Both the position numbers and the translations under genes were made by a program. Shown in pieces: positions 35,596 to 52,545 of a stretch of 64,000 nucleotides of DNA. The DNA comes from Branchiostoma lanceolatum (lineage: Eukaryota > Chordata > Leptocardii > Amphioxiformes > Branchiostomatidae), in assembly GCF_035083965.1 (NCBI RefSeq), contig NC_089738.1, positions 8,210,734-8,274,733 of the forward strand, read 5' to 3'. Each line of letters starts with the position of its first letter. Positions within the stretch are counted from its first letter, which is position 1. The notes under the pieces were generated by a model. It had not been told where the DNA came from, did no database searches, and worked only from the letters and a program-made list of their open reading frames with translations.

Positions 35596-36175
35596 GTGAG
35601 TTAGCTTGTACATTGTCAACGAATGCTTCATTCACAATTGCTTTGAAGCCCGCAGTTAGTGTACATGAAGTCCCTGCCGGGCCCCGAAGCCAAAAAAATT
35701 ATCCTGGTAGACTACAAGGTACCGGGGGTAGCTCTCGGTGCTCGCACAATTAGCTCATAGCGTTTATTTGTTACCTGGTCCTTGGTTGAGTTTAAGTTCA
35801 AGTTAAAGTCATCCGGGTGCCTGGCCGTTCCCCAAAATTGCCCGGTAGCCGCAGTGTGTCCCACGGGGCGATGTAGGGTTCATGCCCAAAAGTCCAAAAA
35901 ATTGCCCGTAAACTACCTGGCGTGGTCCCATTTTCCAACTGTGAACGTGATATTAGACAATGATTGTTTCTTTGTCTTGGTATGCTATTGATAACATTGA
36001 AGGATGCTGTCAATTTTTTTGCTCTACCAAAACGTGTGTTCAATGATAGTCAACAATAAAGCTTTGGTTCCATTTGAATTGATATTTCCTCAGTCTGACG
36101 TTCCAAAGTTGCAAGAAGCTTTTAAGAATTTAGGTGTTGTTTTTTACTCTTTCTGACTGCAGAAATACAAACAAG

Positions 36176-40885
<4,710 letters not shown>

Positions 40886-41451
40886 GCTCGACACGCGCAC
40901 GCAACACTGTGCTGTAAAAGTAAAGGTCAATGTGATGTACGCACGTGACAAGAGAATATCTAAACCATGTCATTTGTCGATGTCGTGGGAAATAGAATAT
41001 TGCAAGTCACCATCCATTTTGGTCTTTTTCCTCTTGTTTACATCGCACACTCAACATATAGGAAGCTGCTTACTTGAGCAGGCGTAACGTCTGAGTGACA
41101 TTTAGTACAAGTTTTCTATCGTAGCATTTCATCACACCCGTCCTAAACCATACCACGTGGTTAGTACCCCCCCTTTCCAATAAGACGGCGACCGCGCTGC
41201 GGCCACTGAGCGATGTCCAAGTTGCCAGAGCACTCAGTGAGCGTTCACGGATTGCCAAGGTCGCTCCATCATCTCTCAGGAAACGCTCAACGATGACCAT
41301 GGTCGTCCTCACCTCAGCGACCGTTTTGAATGTTCACAGTGATCGCTGAAGGAGCCTTCTAGGTTCTTTTGGATCTGCTTGTTGATGTTTTATACGCGTC
41401 TCCGAGTCTAAGTAAGGTGATCTACTGTGATTTACAGAGGGCTTACCAGCT

Positions 41452-41560
41452 ATTCTCCAAGCAGAGTTTTCGGTCGGGGGGCCAGGAGTGGCCGGGATTT
41501 CTAACGCTGCCCTACGTAAAAATCCTGGCCACTCTGGACAGAATCCTCTGCTTGGAGAAT
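41452..41560. repeat. hairpin element just outside the right arm
   Basis: ATTCTCCAAGCAGAG (41452-41466) pairs perfectly with CTCTGCTTGGAGAAT (41546-41560). Inside, CCAGGAGTGGCCGGGATTT pairs imperfectly with AAAATCCTGGCCACTCTGG, so most of the 109 bp can fold into one stem. Confidence 0.7.
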
Positions 41561-41644
41561 GCTTATTAGCATCATGCCCTTTGACTTGCAGTGTCGGCTT
41601 GTGGATTTTTTTTATCACAATCCATGACCGCACATCCTACTTGA

Positions 41645-41965
41645 ACAAGTCAAATGTAATCCCGATGAAGGTTTATGGAGCATCGCAAGGCGGCGCTGAA
41701 TATCAAATAAATTGCACAGAAGACTGTGGTTTAATCTCTAAAACACTACATTATGCACATAATGAATTATCGTTATGTTATTTCAGCATTTCCCATTGAA
41801 CCATACCCCACTCCATCCAACAAAGATGTACAGTACAAATCATTCAACAGAATTCTCGACATGCATGCTCAATTTTTTTCTAAAATGGAGCATTCATAGT
41901 ACATAGCGTTTTGTTTTCTTTCAGTACGACCACATACCACATACCTTTATCATATGGACGATGTC
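41645..41965. repeat. 3' flank block of gene D shared with gene C
   Basis: This is the reverse-complement counterpart of 30177-30450 (TAATCCCGATGAAG, ATCGCAAGGCGGCG, CCATACCCCACTCCATCC, ACGACCACATACC, ACCTTTATCATATGGACGAT). It includes AATAAA at 41706, a possible but distant poly(A) signal for gene D. Confidence 0.65.
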
Positions 41966-42070
41966 CTGTAAGTACTCCAAATCTGATGGGAGAGACGTAA
42001 CTACAGCTTACAAAAGAAGTGCTATACTTAAGACACGTTTATGAAGGTTAGACGTACAGGTAACCAATTT

Positions 42071-42165
42071 ATAAAGACAATTCAAACTCTACAAATGGAT
42101 GAAATTCGGAGATTTCCTTCCGGTACACTTCAACTGTCCAGTTGTAGAGTTTGAATTGTCTTTAT
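42071..42165. repeat. perfect 24-bp inverted repeat with 47-bp loop
   Basis: ATAAAGACAATTCAAACTCT plus ACAA at 42071-42094 is exactly complementary to 42142-42165. It is non-coding and may be the ends of a very small foldback element. Confidence 0.75.
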
Positions 42166-43400
42166 TTGCTATACGTAAGGTGAATATCCCTATATCCCTA
42201 TCTAGTATAAACCAGTAGACAAATAGTGAAATTTCTTTTCCATCAAACGTTCAAAAAAGAACATTCCAATAAATGTACAAGTAGGTTTTGAGAAACTGCA
42301 TCAATTCTGATTCTAAATAGAAGTTCTCAATGATATCCAAATCAGTATTGCTTGTTTCCGTCGGGGCCCAAACAAGAAATCACACTATATTTCAAAGTAA
42401 CTACACAGCAAACAGAACAAGAGGCTGTACACTACGTTATAAGATCTTAAGGTTTATCTGTGGACCGGCTCTCCCATCCTTAAACCGACCCCGCCCAGAA
42501 GATCACCTATCATACTTACTGACCAGACGGTGTCTTGGATGGGTCACGTCTTAACAAGGTGAGATTACTAAACACGTTTCACGAGTTATTGTCCCAAATT
42601 ATAATACAAGTTCAGAATAATTTACAGTTATTGTACAGTACCACGAGTAAAATGTCGTGATTATATTTCTACATACTTTTAACGGAACGTTATGGTTAGG
42701 TTGTACTCTCTCTACCAATGGCGCCTGAGAGTGTCGCCAAATTTGCCCTCTTCACATTGCCTTAGAAAAGATATAGCCCCGATAGAAAGAAAGAACCAGA
42801 GAAGACAGGACAAACTATTCACAGGTGGAAGACAGGACAAAGTAGCTACAATGTACTTCATGTACTTGTGCTGTGTTGGGCAGCATATATTTCTATATAG
42901 AGAGAGAACGTTAAAAAATTCACCTCAAATTACAAACAGTGCATTGTTCATTTGTACTGATATTTAATTCGTGTCGAGCTCGTATGCAAACTCAACGCCT
43001 AGTTAATCCAAAGGGTATGTTAATCTGTGGACATTACAGTCACTTTAATCCAGAAACGTGCGGAATATCAGCGCTTTTGGAAATCATTCCGTTTTAAACA
43101 GGATATTTTAGTTTAGAAATACAACCTTTAATCTAAGATTCACGATATAGCCTGGGTAAGTAGGCAAGATGTGCATGTACAAATGAAGAGTTAAGCTAAG
43201 TAACCGTGTTTCTACTTGTCTTTTTTCTCTCGTGGATGTTTACGTACTAGATACCACTGTCCACACACACGGCTCTAGCGCACCCGACCCAGTGCAATCT
43301 AAACAATTCTTGGAGTGGTCTTTATGAGTCTTATAGAGAAGCAGTGTCTGCTTCATCCAAGAATTTCCTCAAAGGTAGGTGGCACTAGATATAAAACGCT
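42166..43400. other. gene-less stretch
   Basis: I recognise no gene or repeat here. Short open frames lack domains. Confidence 0.4.
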
Positions 43401-43407
43401 AGCTGTT

Positions 43408-43780
43408 TTTACTGACCGTACATATCTCTACACATACATAAAAGTCACGGATGTACATGCCAATAACTATGGTTTGAAGTGAGTCTACCGCAAACAACCT
43501 GCAGTTCTTCACAAATCTGCAAGGTGACGCTATATAAGCACCGAGGCTTTCGTAAGATCACTGACCCTGATATGATTGCACTGATGATGAAGACGTTTTT
43601 ACTGACTGTACATATCTCTATACATACATAAACGTCACAGCATCCATGTATGGTTTGAAGTGAGTCTCGCAAAAGTAACCTGCAGTTCTTAACAAACCTG
43701 CAACGTGGCGCTATATAAGCACTAAGGCTTTGCTAAGATCACCGACCCTGATATGATTGCACTGATGATGAAGCGCATGG
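43408..43780 (+). repeat. two-copy tandem duplication (~187 bp)
   Basis: GTTTTTACTGACYGTACATATC begins both copies (about 43408 and 43594). Each continues to GATATGATTGCACTGATGATG. Similarity is high throughout, with small indels. Confidence 0.7.
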
Positions 43781-43959
43781 GACCATAAAACAGAGGCAAT
43801 TCCAGTGCCTTCGTGCCCCGCATCATATCACTGAAACACGTGGATTGCTCAATACTTGAATCATATCAATTTCGTCATTTCACTGGATGTTAGTATGAAG
43901 TATAAATGGATTTATAGTGGTCCATGACTTGCGACACCCCCGCCGCCGGGCACCTATCT

Positions 43960-44760
43960 ATGGGTATGGGGACTTATTGATCATCAATACCACGCATGGC
44001 GTGTCAACAGTTCTAGACACAGGGCAAAACATCGTAACCATGGACTACCATTATTTACTTGGGTCGCCGGGGGGGGGGGGGGGCTTCTTTTTTAGACAAT
44101 ATAAGTAAGCGTACGCTGTAGCTAGCTACGCACAGCTAGTTATTCTTTCATACCCCCATTCCACTAGGGCTGCAACCTCGCTGCAACCTCGCTGCAACCT
44201 TAAAATTTACAGAACGCACAACGATTTTCATAGATAAGACATGAATATTTTTACGCTTTGTGTCTTTTTTTGTCTTTTCCGTTAGACTTTTACATTTTTT
44301 AATGAAATCAAGGGTTATATATATCCAATTTAGAGCACCGCGAGATAACCTTCTAGTGGAATGGGGGCCTAATATCTGTTACACTTTACAATATATTTAT
44401 GAAGAAAGGTGCTATATGGGTATTCGAGTGGTTCACGTATACCGGTCATGGCATGTCAACAGTTCCAAACACAGGCCATAACACTGTAACCCTGGGCACT
44501 AAATATTTACCTGGGACTAGACTGGGAACATCTTTTTGAAGACAATATAACTAAGCCTACATTGTCTTAACAAGTGACATATTTTTTTGTCTTTTACACT
44601 TAACTAAACATGGATGAAGAAAAGTGACATGTGGGTGTCCACGATTCTAAACACAGGCCAAAACACCGTAACTCTGTGTGGTAAATATTGACCAGTGGGC
44701 TGTCATGGTGGACCGTACCAATGGTACGGTAAACATGGAACACAACACCGCGCCCTGACC
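43960..44760 (+). repeat. three diverged repeats interrupted by a MITE
   Basis: GCATGGCGTGTCAACAGTTCTA-like, ACACAGGCCAAAACAYCGTAAC-like and TAAATATTTACCTGGG-like blocks occur at about 43995, 44447 and 44640. The first copy carries a run of 15 G (44069-44083), and a MITE (44153-44367) separates the first from the second. Confidence 0.55.
44153..44367. mobile_element. MITE with 15-bp perfect TIRs
   Basis: CCCCCATTCCACTAG (44153-44167) and its exact reverse complement (44353-44367) bound 215 bp. The inside (CTGCAACCTCGCTGCAACC, CGCTTTGTGTCTTTTTTTGTC, ATGAAATCAAGGGTTATAT) matches the interior of the elements at 23507 and 58040. Confidence 0.8.
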
Positions 44761-45521
44761 ACACCCTGGCATGGTCGTCAGGGGGTGGGGGTGTATGTCG
44801 TTAGCACAAGAAAGCTAAGAGAAGAAATAGAGCAAAAAAAGTCCTAAATTGTCTAAGATTGCACCGTCATTATACAATCCCTCCCTCCTTTTTTTCATTT
44901 CTATTCACATAGTAGTATCTAACAAGTATTGGACAAGAAGCATTAGCTAAATATGCTCCCTCTCTTCCTACGATGTTCTTTGTATAGACTAGTACAACGA
45001 CTGAAATGGTTATGAAAATTGCAATTGTAAGAGTGAAATTGGCAGTTTAATTTTGGCAAAGCTTTGCCATACTGCTGTAACGTTATATCTCATGTTGTGC
45101 CTGTGGCTAGTCATAGTACATACATATGTACGAGTATCATGTATAATAGTATAATGAGTGTTCTCGTAGTGTCTCAATTGTACACTTACTAGTCGTGGCA
45201 GAAATCTTGTTTCTAGTAATCTTTACCTAATGTGTTAATCATTCATTGAACATTGTAAGATGCAAGATACGCAGCTGTTTTCTAAATGTACAAGTCTATA
45301 ATGTGTGGTGACTAAAAAGGTCAGTCTAGCCAAACACGGAACACGTTTCATGTGGTTTATATGTGGGCTTAATCACAGGGAAAGTGCTTAAAGACTTGTC
45401 AATGACTGAGAAACATACTTCCGACAAGGAATTCCCTTGTCGCATGAGTCGGACGATAATTTTCGGTGACCAAACCGTTTCCGTCAAGTTTAGACATTCT
45501 TTGGTGACTTATCCCGACATG

Positions 45522-46095
45522 TCTGAATATATTCGTCTGGTAAAATGATTGATAAGGTTTAGGAATATTTACGACGAAAACAAAACCGGACTAGTGAGAT
45601 TTGTATCCGTCAGACGACTTTTACTCCTTTCTGTCAGAGACCAAATTTGGCGCGAAAACAGCAGCCACGCGGGGTCATTGACCTTTAGAGGCACATGTCT
45701 GTAAAGTGAATGAAAGTATCCACGCAAATTCATCATTATTACTATGTGGCTGCTCTTTTTCAATATTAAAACCTTTTTCGGCACAAAACAAACATTAGAG
45801 TAACTTTGAAAACTTAGGGATGTCTGAATACCTTTTCCTAGTAAAATAACGTTTGGGAATATTTATGACGAAAATAACCCGGACTAGGGAGTGATTCGTA
45901 TTTGTCAGACGACTTTTACTCCTCGCTGTCAGAGAACAAATTTGGCGCGAAAACAGCTGCCATGAGGGGTAGGGGTCATTGACCTTTAAGGTCTGTAAAG
46001 TGTATGAAAGTATCCGCGCAAATTTTACGTTCCTACAGTGCGGTTGTTATTTTTCAGCCTTATAACATTTTTTGCGGCACCCAACGAACTTTGAA
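45522..46095 (+). repeat. two-copy tandem duplication (~300 bp)
   Basis: Both copies contain GAATATTTAYGACGAAAA, CAGACGACTTTTACTCC, AAATTTGGCGCGAAAACAGC and GGGGTCATTGACCTTT, followed by GTATCCRCGCAAATT and a GCGGCAC-like end. No conserved frame is seen. Confidence 0.7.
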
Positions 46096-46479
46096 CATGG
46101 TCCAACTTATGACGAACGCTGTAAAATAGACTTTTTAAAGATCTTGAATTATTCACTTTTGTATGACCCACGTGAAAACTAGATATAGTACATGTGTACC
46201 TAGCTCTTTTACTTTGTAAACGCCTTTGTATAATGTACTTTGTTCACCAGGGCTAGCCCTTTGTAATGGCCCTTGGCTAGTTGGGTAGTGTTTGGGTATG
46301 TTTTTATGTATAAAATCATAAAATCAAATCAAACTAGAGTTCCCCGACCACATTTTCGCCAAATGATTTTAACCTTTATGACTGACGTATCAGGAGTGTT
46401 TGTCATCAATTATAAATCATACCAGTTGATCTTCTTCACCCAAAAAACAAAAGTATGAGCTTAACAAAGAAGGTTATGC

Positions 46480-47380
46480 TAACAAAGTAACATTTATCAC
46501 GAATTATGCAAATGGGCTCCTTATAAGCATAATTTAATTATGCAAATTAGGCCTACATTTGCATATTTTTTATCTATCAAAATTCCTCAGTAACAAATGT
46601 CACATATGTCAATAGTCATATCATGAAACACAGCGGGTTTTTAAAATTGTCTCATTAATTATGCAAATTAGAATCTGATTTGCATAATTATCGTCCAATC
46701 ATACAAAGGAACACGTAAGCTATGTACATACCAAAAATCATTACCATCCATCAAGCCCATCTTGAGTTATAGTATTTTCTCATTAAATATGCAAATGAGG
46801 TCTTCATTTGCATAATTGATATCTATTAATATTTCTCTCTTCTTCAGTTACATATGTCACATGTTTGAGAGTCCTATCGTGGAATTTGGCGGATGTATAA
46901 ACTTTCCTCATTGATTATGCAAATTAGATACTGATTTGCATAATAAGTATCTAATCATGTACATCATCACTCAAGCTATCCACTTACCAAAAATCATCAC
47001 CATCCATCAAGCCCTTCTTGAGTTATTCCCTTTCAAAGTCTGAACCAAAACCTGATCCTGCAGTTCCAAAAAAGCCGCTAGGGGGCCAAAACCTATACCA
47101 CTAACTCTCTGTCCAAAGAGCTATCTACCACTCAAAAATCAGTTCCATAGCTTGTCCAGAACACGAGATATCGAAACAGGAAGTTCTGCTGCAGTACCGT
47201 AACAAGCCGCTAGAGCACCCAAAATCTAATCATTTCCTAGTCTAATCAAGACCTACCCACCTACCAAATATCAAGACAATCCATCCAAGCCTTCTCGAGT
47301 TATGGTGGTCGTTACAAACATACATACATACAAACGCTACCCTCTGCATAACCTACTCGGCGAAGGTAATTATTCACTTC
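46480..47380. repeat. satellite-like repeat rich in ATGCAAAT motifs
   Basis: Units of about 257 bp repeat (AAAAATCATYACCATCCATC at about 46733 and 46990, a weaker copy near 47268). Each unit has paired ATTATGCAAATTAG and TTTGCATAAT boxes in inverted orientation. The right edge has CATACATACATACAAACG, as at the 3' end of many retroelements. It resembles octamer sites, but the regular spacing argues for a repeat and not an enhancer. Confidence 0.6.
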
Positions 47381-47705
47381 TAATCCATGTAGCTATTAAA
47401 CTAATTAAAAGCCATGGACGAAATTCACGTCTGTGGAATAAGTGTTGTTAACTGTCTAGTCTACTATAGCCACTTTCTCGTGTCTTCACCACGTGTCGGG
47501 AGTGTGTCTGGCATATGCATGATCCCAAATTAAAAGACTTCCTAAGAAAACGAAAGGCATATCCGCCACACAAGACGGCCCGTTTTCCTGTTGACTAACC
47601 CTGATGACAGACATGCCCACACCTCCTGTCGCACAGTGTGCCTCTTGGGCACAGACCGACACGTGCAGACGACTAGCCTCAAATCCGCGCTTCCTACATA
47701 TTTGC

Positions 47706-47917
47706 TAGCCTCTACCAGGCTTCACAGGTCGCTGGAAAAATCGTAGAAATTGGCAAAATAGACGGATAACATACCAGAGAAGTTAGTCCGCTATAGAAGT
47801 TGCCCGTGGACGGGATATTTGACCCACTATCCGTACCCGACTCCCTTAGCATACTATTCACTCTATTTGGCCAATTTCTACTATTTTCCAGCCATCCGCG
47901 GGGCCTAGTAGAGGCTA
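47706..47917. mobile_element. TIR element with 9-bp target duplication (Mutator-like MITE)
   Basis: TAGCCTCTACCAGGC begins TIRs of about 60 bp (inner match CTGGAAAA.(T)CGTAGAAATTGGC against GCCAATTTCTACTATTTTCCAG). CATATTTGC is duplicated exactly at both borders (47697-47705 and 47918-47926). Nine-base duplications point to Mutator-like elements. There is no internal gene. Confidence 0.85.
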
Positions 47918-48076
47918 CATATTTGCTAATTCAAGGAAAATATACATTCACAAAAAGTGAGGAAAGTTTTGATATCTTATTAGTTACTTGGTAATCCTCA
48001 AGATTTTCTGCCAATTTGGGGAAATCTTTCGGGTGTAGATGTATTACCATTGATAGGTGGACACGTTTTCTTTTTC

Positions 48077-48233
48077 TAGCCTGGGTGCCATATGCATCCT
48101 TCGTAGTAACCACTGGCTCAATCTTTTCGCTTACTAAACCACACTGTCTCAATTTCAAACAACGGATAGCAAGCGAAAAGATCGAGCCAGCGGTTACTAC
48201 AAAGGATGGTGGTACCCAGGCTATTGCTTTTCT
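48077..48233. mobile_element. foldback MITE, TAGCCTGGGT ends
   Basis: Two arms of about 57 bp (TAGCCTGGGTGCCATATGC ... GGCTCAATCTTTTCGCTT and its complement) are separated by about 40 bp. They differ at roughly one position in seven by eye. Confidence 0.8.
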
Positions 48234-48313
48234 ACGTTCGTCAGCTCAAGCCTACAGTTCAACACTAATGTAGACCCCACATGTATGTACTGGGCTCTTA
48301 GATACTGTGCTCA

Positions 48314-49263
48314 GTTGGGTTAAGGCGGCCCAGGAAGTATTATTCTGTACATATATGATTATACTCTGTAACTATCGATAGCCTTGTCGCACCACGATGA
48401 AACTTCACACAGTTTTAGAACTACTTAAAACACATTGAATAAAGGTGACTTAAGTTTTTCTACTGCTGGATTTTGGGTTAGAAATACACATTTTGGTTTA
48501 AAAAAACGTGTATTTTATGAATTTATGCGCGCAGGCGGTAACATCACCTTTCATCATAATATTTTGCAAGGAAAGAGCTAACCCCATACAAATTATTTTT
48601 GTCCGAGGCTATTTTGTTTGAAATGACGATTACATTGTTTTTTTGGGTCAGAAACATCAGAAACAGCTATTTTGGAGTCATTTTTTATTGAAAATTCGCC
48701 CCAGTTAAAAATAGATAAAATCTATGCAAAATAGCCTCGGACAATTTTGATAAGAAAGTGATAATAAGTTACATTTGATTACTCAAAAGCTGAATTCTGT
48801 TGTTTTGAGCTGCGCGTTATTGCGTAAAAGTCATAACCCAAATCCCACACAAGCAGCTCGTTGTCTCCCGGGTAATCCAACACCTGTGACGTAACGGCCG
48901 TTCCATTCGAACACCATATCGAACATATAGAACTTCCCGTTCTATTTGGAACACCTCCGTCAAAACAGCGCTAGTAGGACTCGGCGCGGCTCATGCAACA
49001 TTCGTGGAGGAGACAACTTCCAAACCATTTGATTGAAACATTTAGAATGTAATACAATCCGAATTCTGGCCTATAAAACAATTTTGTACTTATACGTACA
49101 CCTGAGATGATATATATGATTGTGTTGTGTAATAGACCTTGTGCTCCCCGAAATGCTCCGTGGTGGAACATTTCGAACCGTGTTCGAGTTCGGCCGCGCC
49201 GCTGGCCAGGCACGCGGCCGAACTCGAACACGAATTTTCGAGCCTGGGCTGCCTTAACCCAAC
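48314..49263. mobile_element. ~950-bp TIR element with internal hairpins
   Basis: GTTGGGTTAAGGCGGCCCAGG at 48314-48334 pairs, with one mismatch, with 49243-49263. Inside, GTCCGAGGCTATTTTG (about 48601) pairs perfectly with CAAAATAGCCTCGGAC (48726-48741), and 49179-49232 contains a perfect 20-bp stem (CGTGTTCGAGTTCGGCCGCG) with a 14-base loop. No transposase frame is present and no target duplication was found. Confidence 0.65.
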
Positions 49264-49309
49264 AGAGTGGTTAGCCGCAGGCCGTGTGTACTGAAGTTGA
49301 TACACTTCA

Positions 49310-51580
49310 TGGTGTGTTGAAAGGGTCTGAATCAGAGGTTAAGAGACTACAGAGTTTATCAGATACAGATGTGTACGATAACCCAGGTTCAAAGACGTTG
49401 TCTGTTGAACTTATATGAGCCTAGTTTAAATCATGATCCTTTGAAAACGATTACATGCTATGCAGGATTGTAGGGGGCGTGGGGAAATTTTCATAAAGGA
49501 AATGAAACATTATGCAATCTAAAATGACGTGAGTGACGCAAGCATGGGATTTAGGGGAATCGGCGGAAATCTTTAATCAAAATACTTATTATTGTGCACA
49601 TTTTGATGCTGCAACTAAGAATGACTTGTTAGAAAAAGATGGATGGATTAAGATTTTTTTTAAATCCTAAACCTAAATCCAGACCTCTCTTGTCTGTCCT
49701 TTGAGTTTCTGATACTAGTAGCATTTGTTTCTATATTAAACGGAATCTTTTGTGATCGAAAGTAAGAATGATTATAAACTCAAACTTTCCTTTTCATCAA
49801 ATTCAACTCGTATATCAAACATAAGCTTCTGCAAAAAAAGGGGACTTGCAGGGAAACGATATAACTTTCAAGAATATGAGCGGAAATCGTTGATTAAGAG
49901 GCGTGTGTCTCGTACTACCAAGTGACAAAACCACAAGTTCAGAGGTCACGACTGAAAGTATTCACAGCTGTCGGGACCAGTCAAGGTCATGGCCGAAACA
50001 AAACACTCCCTTCAACATCCCTCCAGCAGCGAAAACCGCACAGATTCCAAACTTATGAAAATCTGAGGAAAAAACGTGCTGATTTAATCGTAACTTTTTT
50101 AGGAGCATGCGAGCTTGGGCCAGCTGTCAGAAAAATACGCACGATATCTTTCCTCGCAACATCTGCTTGGAGATAAGACTTACACACTACTGCTGTCTGT
50201 AAGTCAACGTGAGCTACGTTGTCATAGAAACTACAACAACATTGGCCTCACTCCAAAGTTATCTCTCTCTGGGCATCAACTGTACTTGGCCTTAAAACGC
50301 AGCAAGTAAGAATGTCACAACAACAATGTCCAAGTCAGCCAAATCTTTTCGTTATTTGCAATCGTTGTACATCTTTGGCTTCGAATCTGATAAAGTATAT
50401 TTTGTTAATTATGCACCTTTATGTTTGATAACTTGTTATAGATCGTAGACAAATGTCGTGGCAAGTTGTTTCTAATTACCCAAGACAGTTTGCATAAGAC
50501 GATTGTCATCTAATGACTCAATTTCTACATTTGATACTTTCGTGCCTTCAGGGGGGAGGGGGTCATTGACCTTGCTGTAATGTGTCTGTTACAATCATCG
50601 CCAACTCGTAGGTGTAAAGCAGTGTTCTAAGAAGTGTAGTTATGAGGGATGGGTGAAGAAAGGATAGCGGGCGTGTGTGAAATGGAATTCAAAACACAAA
50701 AGACCTTTTTGGAGACTAAAAAATACACAGGAAACGTTTGATAAGATGACTTGCATTCCCATAAGATAGTTTTCAAGTCGTTCGGTATAATATATCAAGT
50801 AGGCGCAACTATAGATACTTGGTGAACATTAAAGGCGTTTAACAAAAAGACATTGCTAGCCGAAAGTATAATTTTACTGTAGTAAAGAGAACAGAGGCGT
50901 GAAAATAATTATATCAGAGAAGTAGCAGAACCAGAAAGGATAGGGAATGGGTTTGGAGAAAGTAGCAATAGAGTGGTAAGGTGTTGTCTCTGCTATGGTG
51001 ACGACGATTTGATCATTCTATCTATGCTTGATATAAGAAAAAGTAGGTACGTTGTCACATACACTAACGTTAAATCATAAGATACATATTTTCGTGCATT
51101 GAAAGTAGATTAAGTTTGGATCACTCGCCCGAAATGATGATGATTAATTATGAAAGAAAAATGCACGATTCAACATAGACAATCAAGGCCCGTGTATGTT
51201 ACTATGTTTGTGTGTTTGTTTGCTGTCGCTGTCCATGTAACCGGGTTTGATTTTAACCACGATGTTTGCAGAACTGAGCCTTCTCGCAAGTATTTCGCCA
51301 AATATCTTTTCCACGCTTGGGTAGTGTAAATCGCGTCCTACTGACACTACCTGACGTAAAAACGTGTCCGTACTGAATAGAGGATCCGTTGCGTCCAGAC
51401 GCAAGTGTTCGTGTCTTTACTGAGAGGGATATACTCTCGAATGTGTGTTTGTTAAACTGAGTTAAAGGTGAATACAACGTGACAAGAAACTGTTAGAAGA
51501 AGTTAAATACACGAAGTTGTCTTTAAAAAAAGGTGCAAATGACTGTTTGCAGCTAAACGGGTCAGTAGTAATCTATTTCT
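49310..51580. other. gene-less stretch
   Basis: I recognise no gene or repeat. The open frame at 49922-50176 starts at a non-ATG codon, has no domain and lacks splice signals at sensible places. Confidence 0.4.
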
Positions 51581-51584
51581 GTAT

Positions 51585-51690
51585 TTGTATCTATACGGTC
51601 GGAATAACTGCCCTTCGGCGTAACACACCAGCTTCGCAGGCACGCGGCGCGACAGCAGCTGGTTATATTACACCAAACGACCTCTAACAC
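51585..51690 (-). mobile_element. CR1-like LINE 3' end
   Basis: On the minus strand: TAATATAACCAGCTGCTGTC, GCGCCGCGTGCCTGCG, AAGCTGGTGTGTTACGCCGA, GGGCAGTTATTCC, then an ATAGATACAAATACAG tail. It is the same 3' end as the LINEs in gene A and D introns. Confidence 0.75.
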
Positions 51691-51779
51691 TTGAACTGAA
51701 AATATACTGAATGAGGTTTTGGTGTTATTAATCAACAAGAAGCACTAGACAAGAAAATTCATTTTAAGTTCGGGAAAGT

Positions 51780-52010
51780 ACCTGTATCTCTACTATATAG
51801 TCGGTATAAATGCCCGGTGAGGCGTACACACCAGCTTCGCAGGCACGCGGCGCGACAGTAGCTGGTTATATTACACTGAACAACTTGTCACACCTAACCA
51901 TTGCATATCTTTAAAGAAAGGTAAGCGTAGTTCAAAGCCATCTTGTGAGGATATGCTCCTACAGTACTTGCTAGCACCGAATTCCACTCTATGATACTTC
52001 AGTGGGGCGT
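51780..52010 (-). mobile_element. CR1-like LINE 3' end with end of ORF2
   Basis: On the minus strand a piece with ATAGAGTGGAATTCGGTGCT (the EWNSLP-type C-terminal end) is followed by the same UTR (CCAGCTACTGTCGCGCCGCG) and tail. It is broken by stops. Confidence 0.7.
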
Positions 52011-52239
52011 ATATACGAATAGGTATCATTTTTTTAGCAAGTGGACGAGCCCAGCTCTCTTTTCCTGTCTGCAAACTTAACGCATGTGTCATATGTCCCG
52101 GGATGTCGTCTCAACTTCCTCACAATAACGTAACGTTACCACGTACCCAAAGGAGGGGCCGAACCCCATTCATCGGCGTTTTTCATCCACGCCAGCGGGC
52201 GTTTTTTTTCTATGAATCCACGCCCAGAATTGTCTGAAA

Positions 52240-52545
52240 ATACGTAAGGCCGCCAGTAAGTAAATTTGAAGGATGACATCCTTCGCAGACTTCAAATTTG
52301 ATGCGAGAGGGCGAAAAAACATGATGGGCAAAACAATACATGCCATTTTTTTTCAAAATTGACGCTGTAAACGTTGCAACAAGAATTGAAGCGACAAAAC
52401 ATGGTATCACAGCAAACCAGGCTTTTATTCCTGCATTCAAAAAGTGCACAAATTTAAAGTGACACTAATGTTGTAGACTCATATCTAACTTATCATCTCA
52501 AAATCAGACAAAAATTAATGAACGCGGTGATGTCATCCATAAATT
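52240..52545. repeat. interspersed repeat, copy 1 (second at 60345-60600)
   Basis: GATGACATCCT, GCAGACT, ATGCGAGAGGG(C/A)GAAAAAA, TTGCAAC and CTTTTATTCC occur in the same order and spacing in both copies. The function is unknown; it is probably a transposon remnant. Confidence 0.6.

Noticed and set aside
46480-47380. CRISPR-like regular repeats
   Set aside because: Units are about 257 bp and diverged, in eukaryotic DNA; no short identical repeats with unique spacers and no cas genes.
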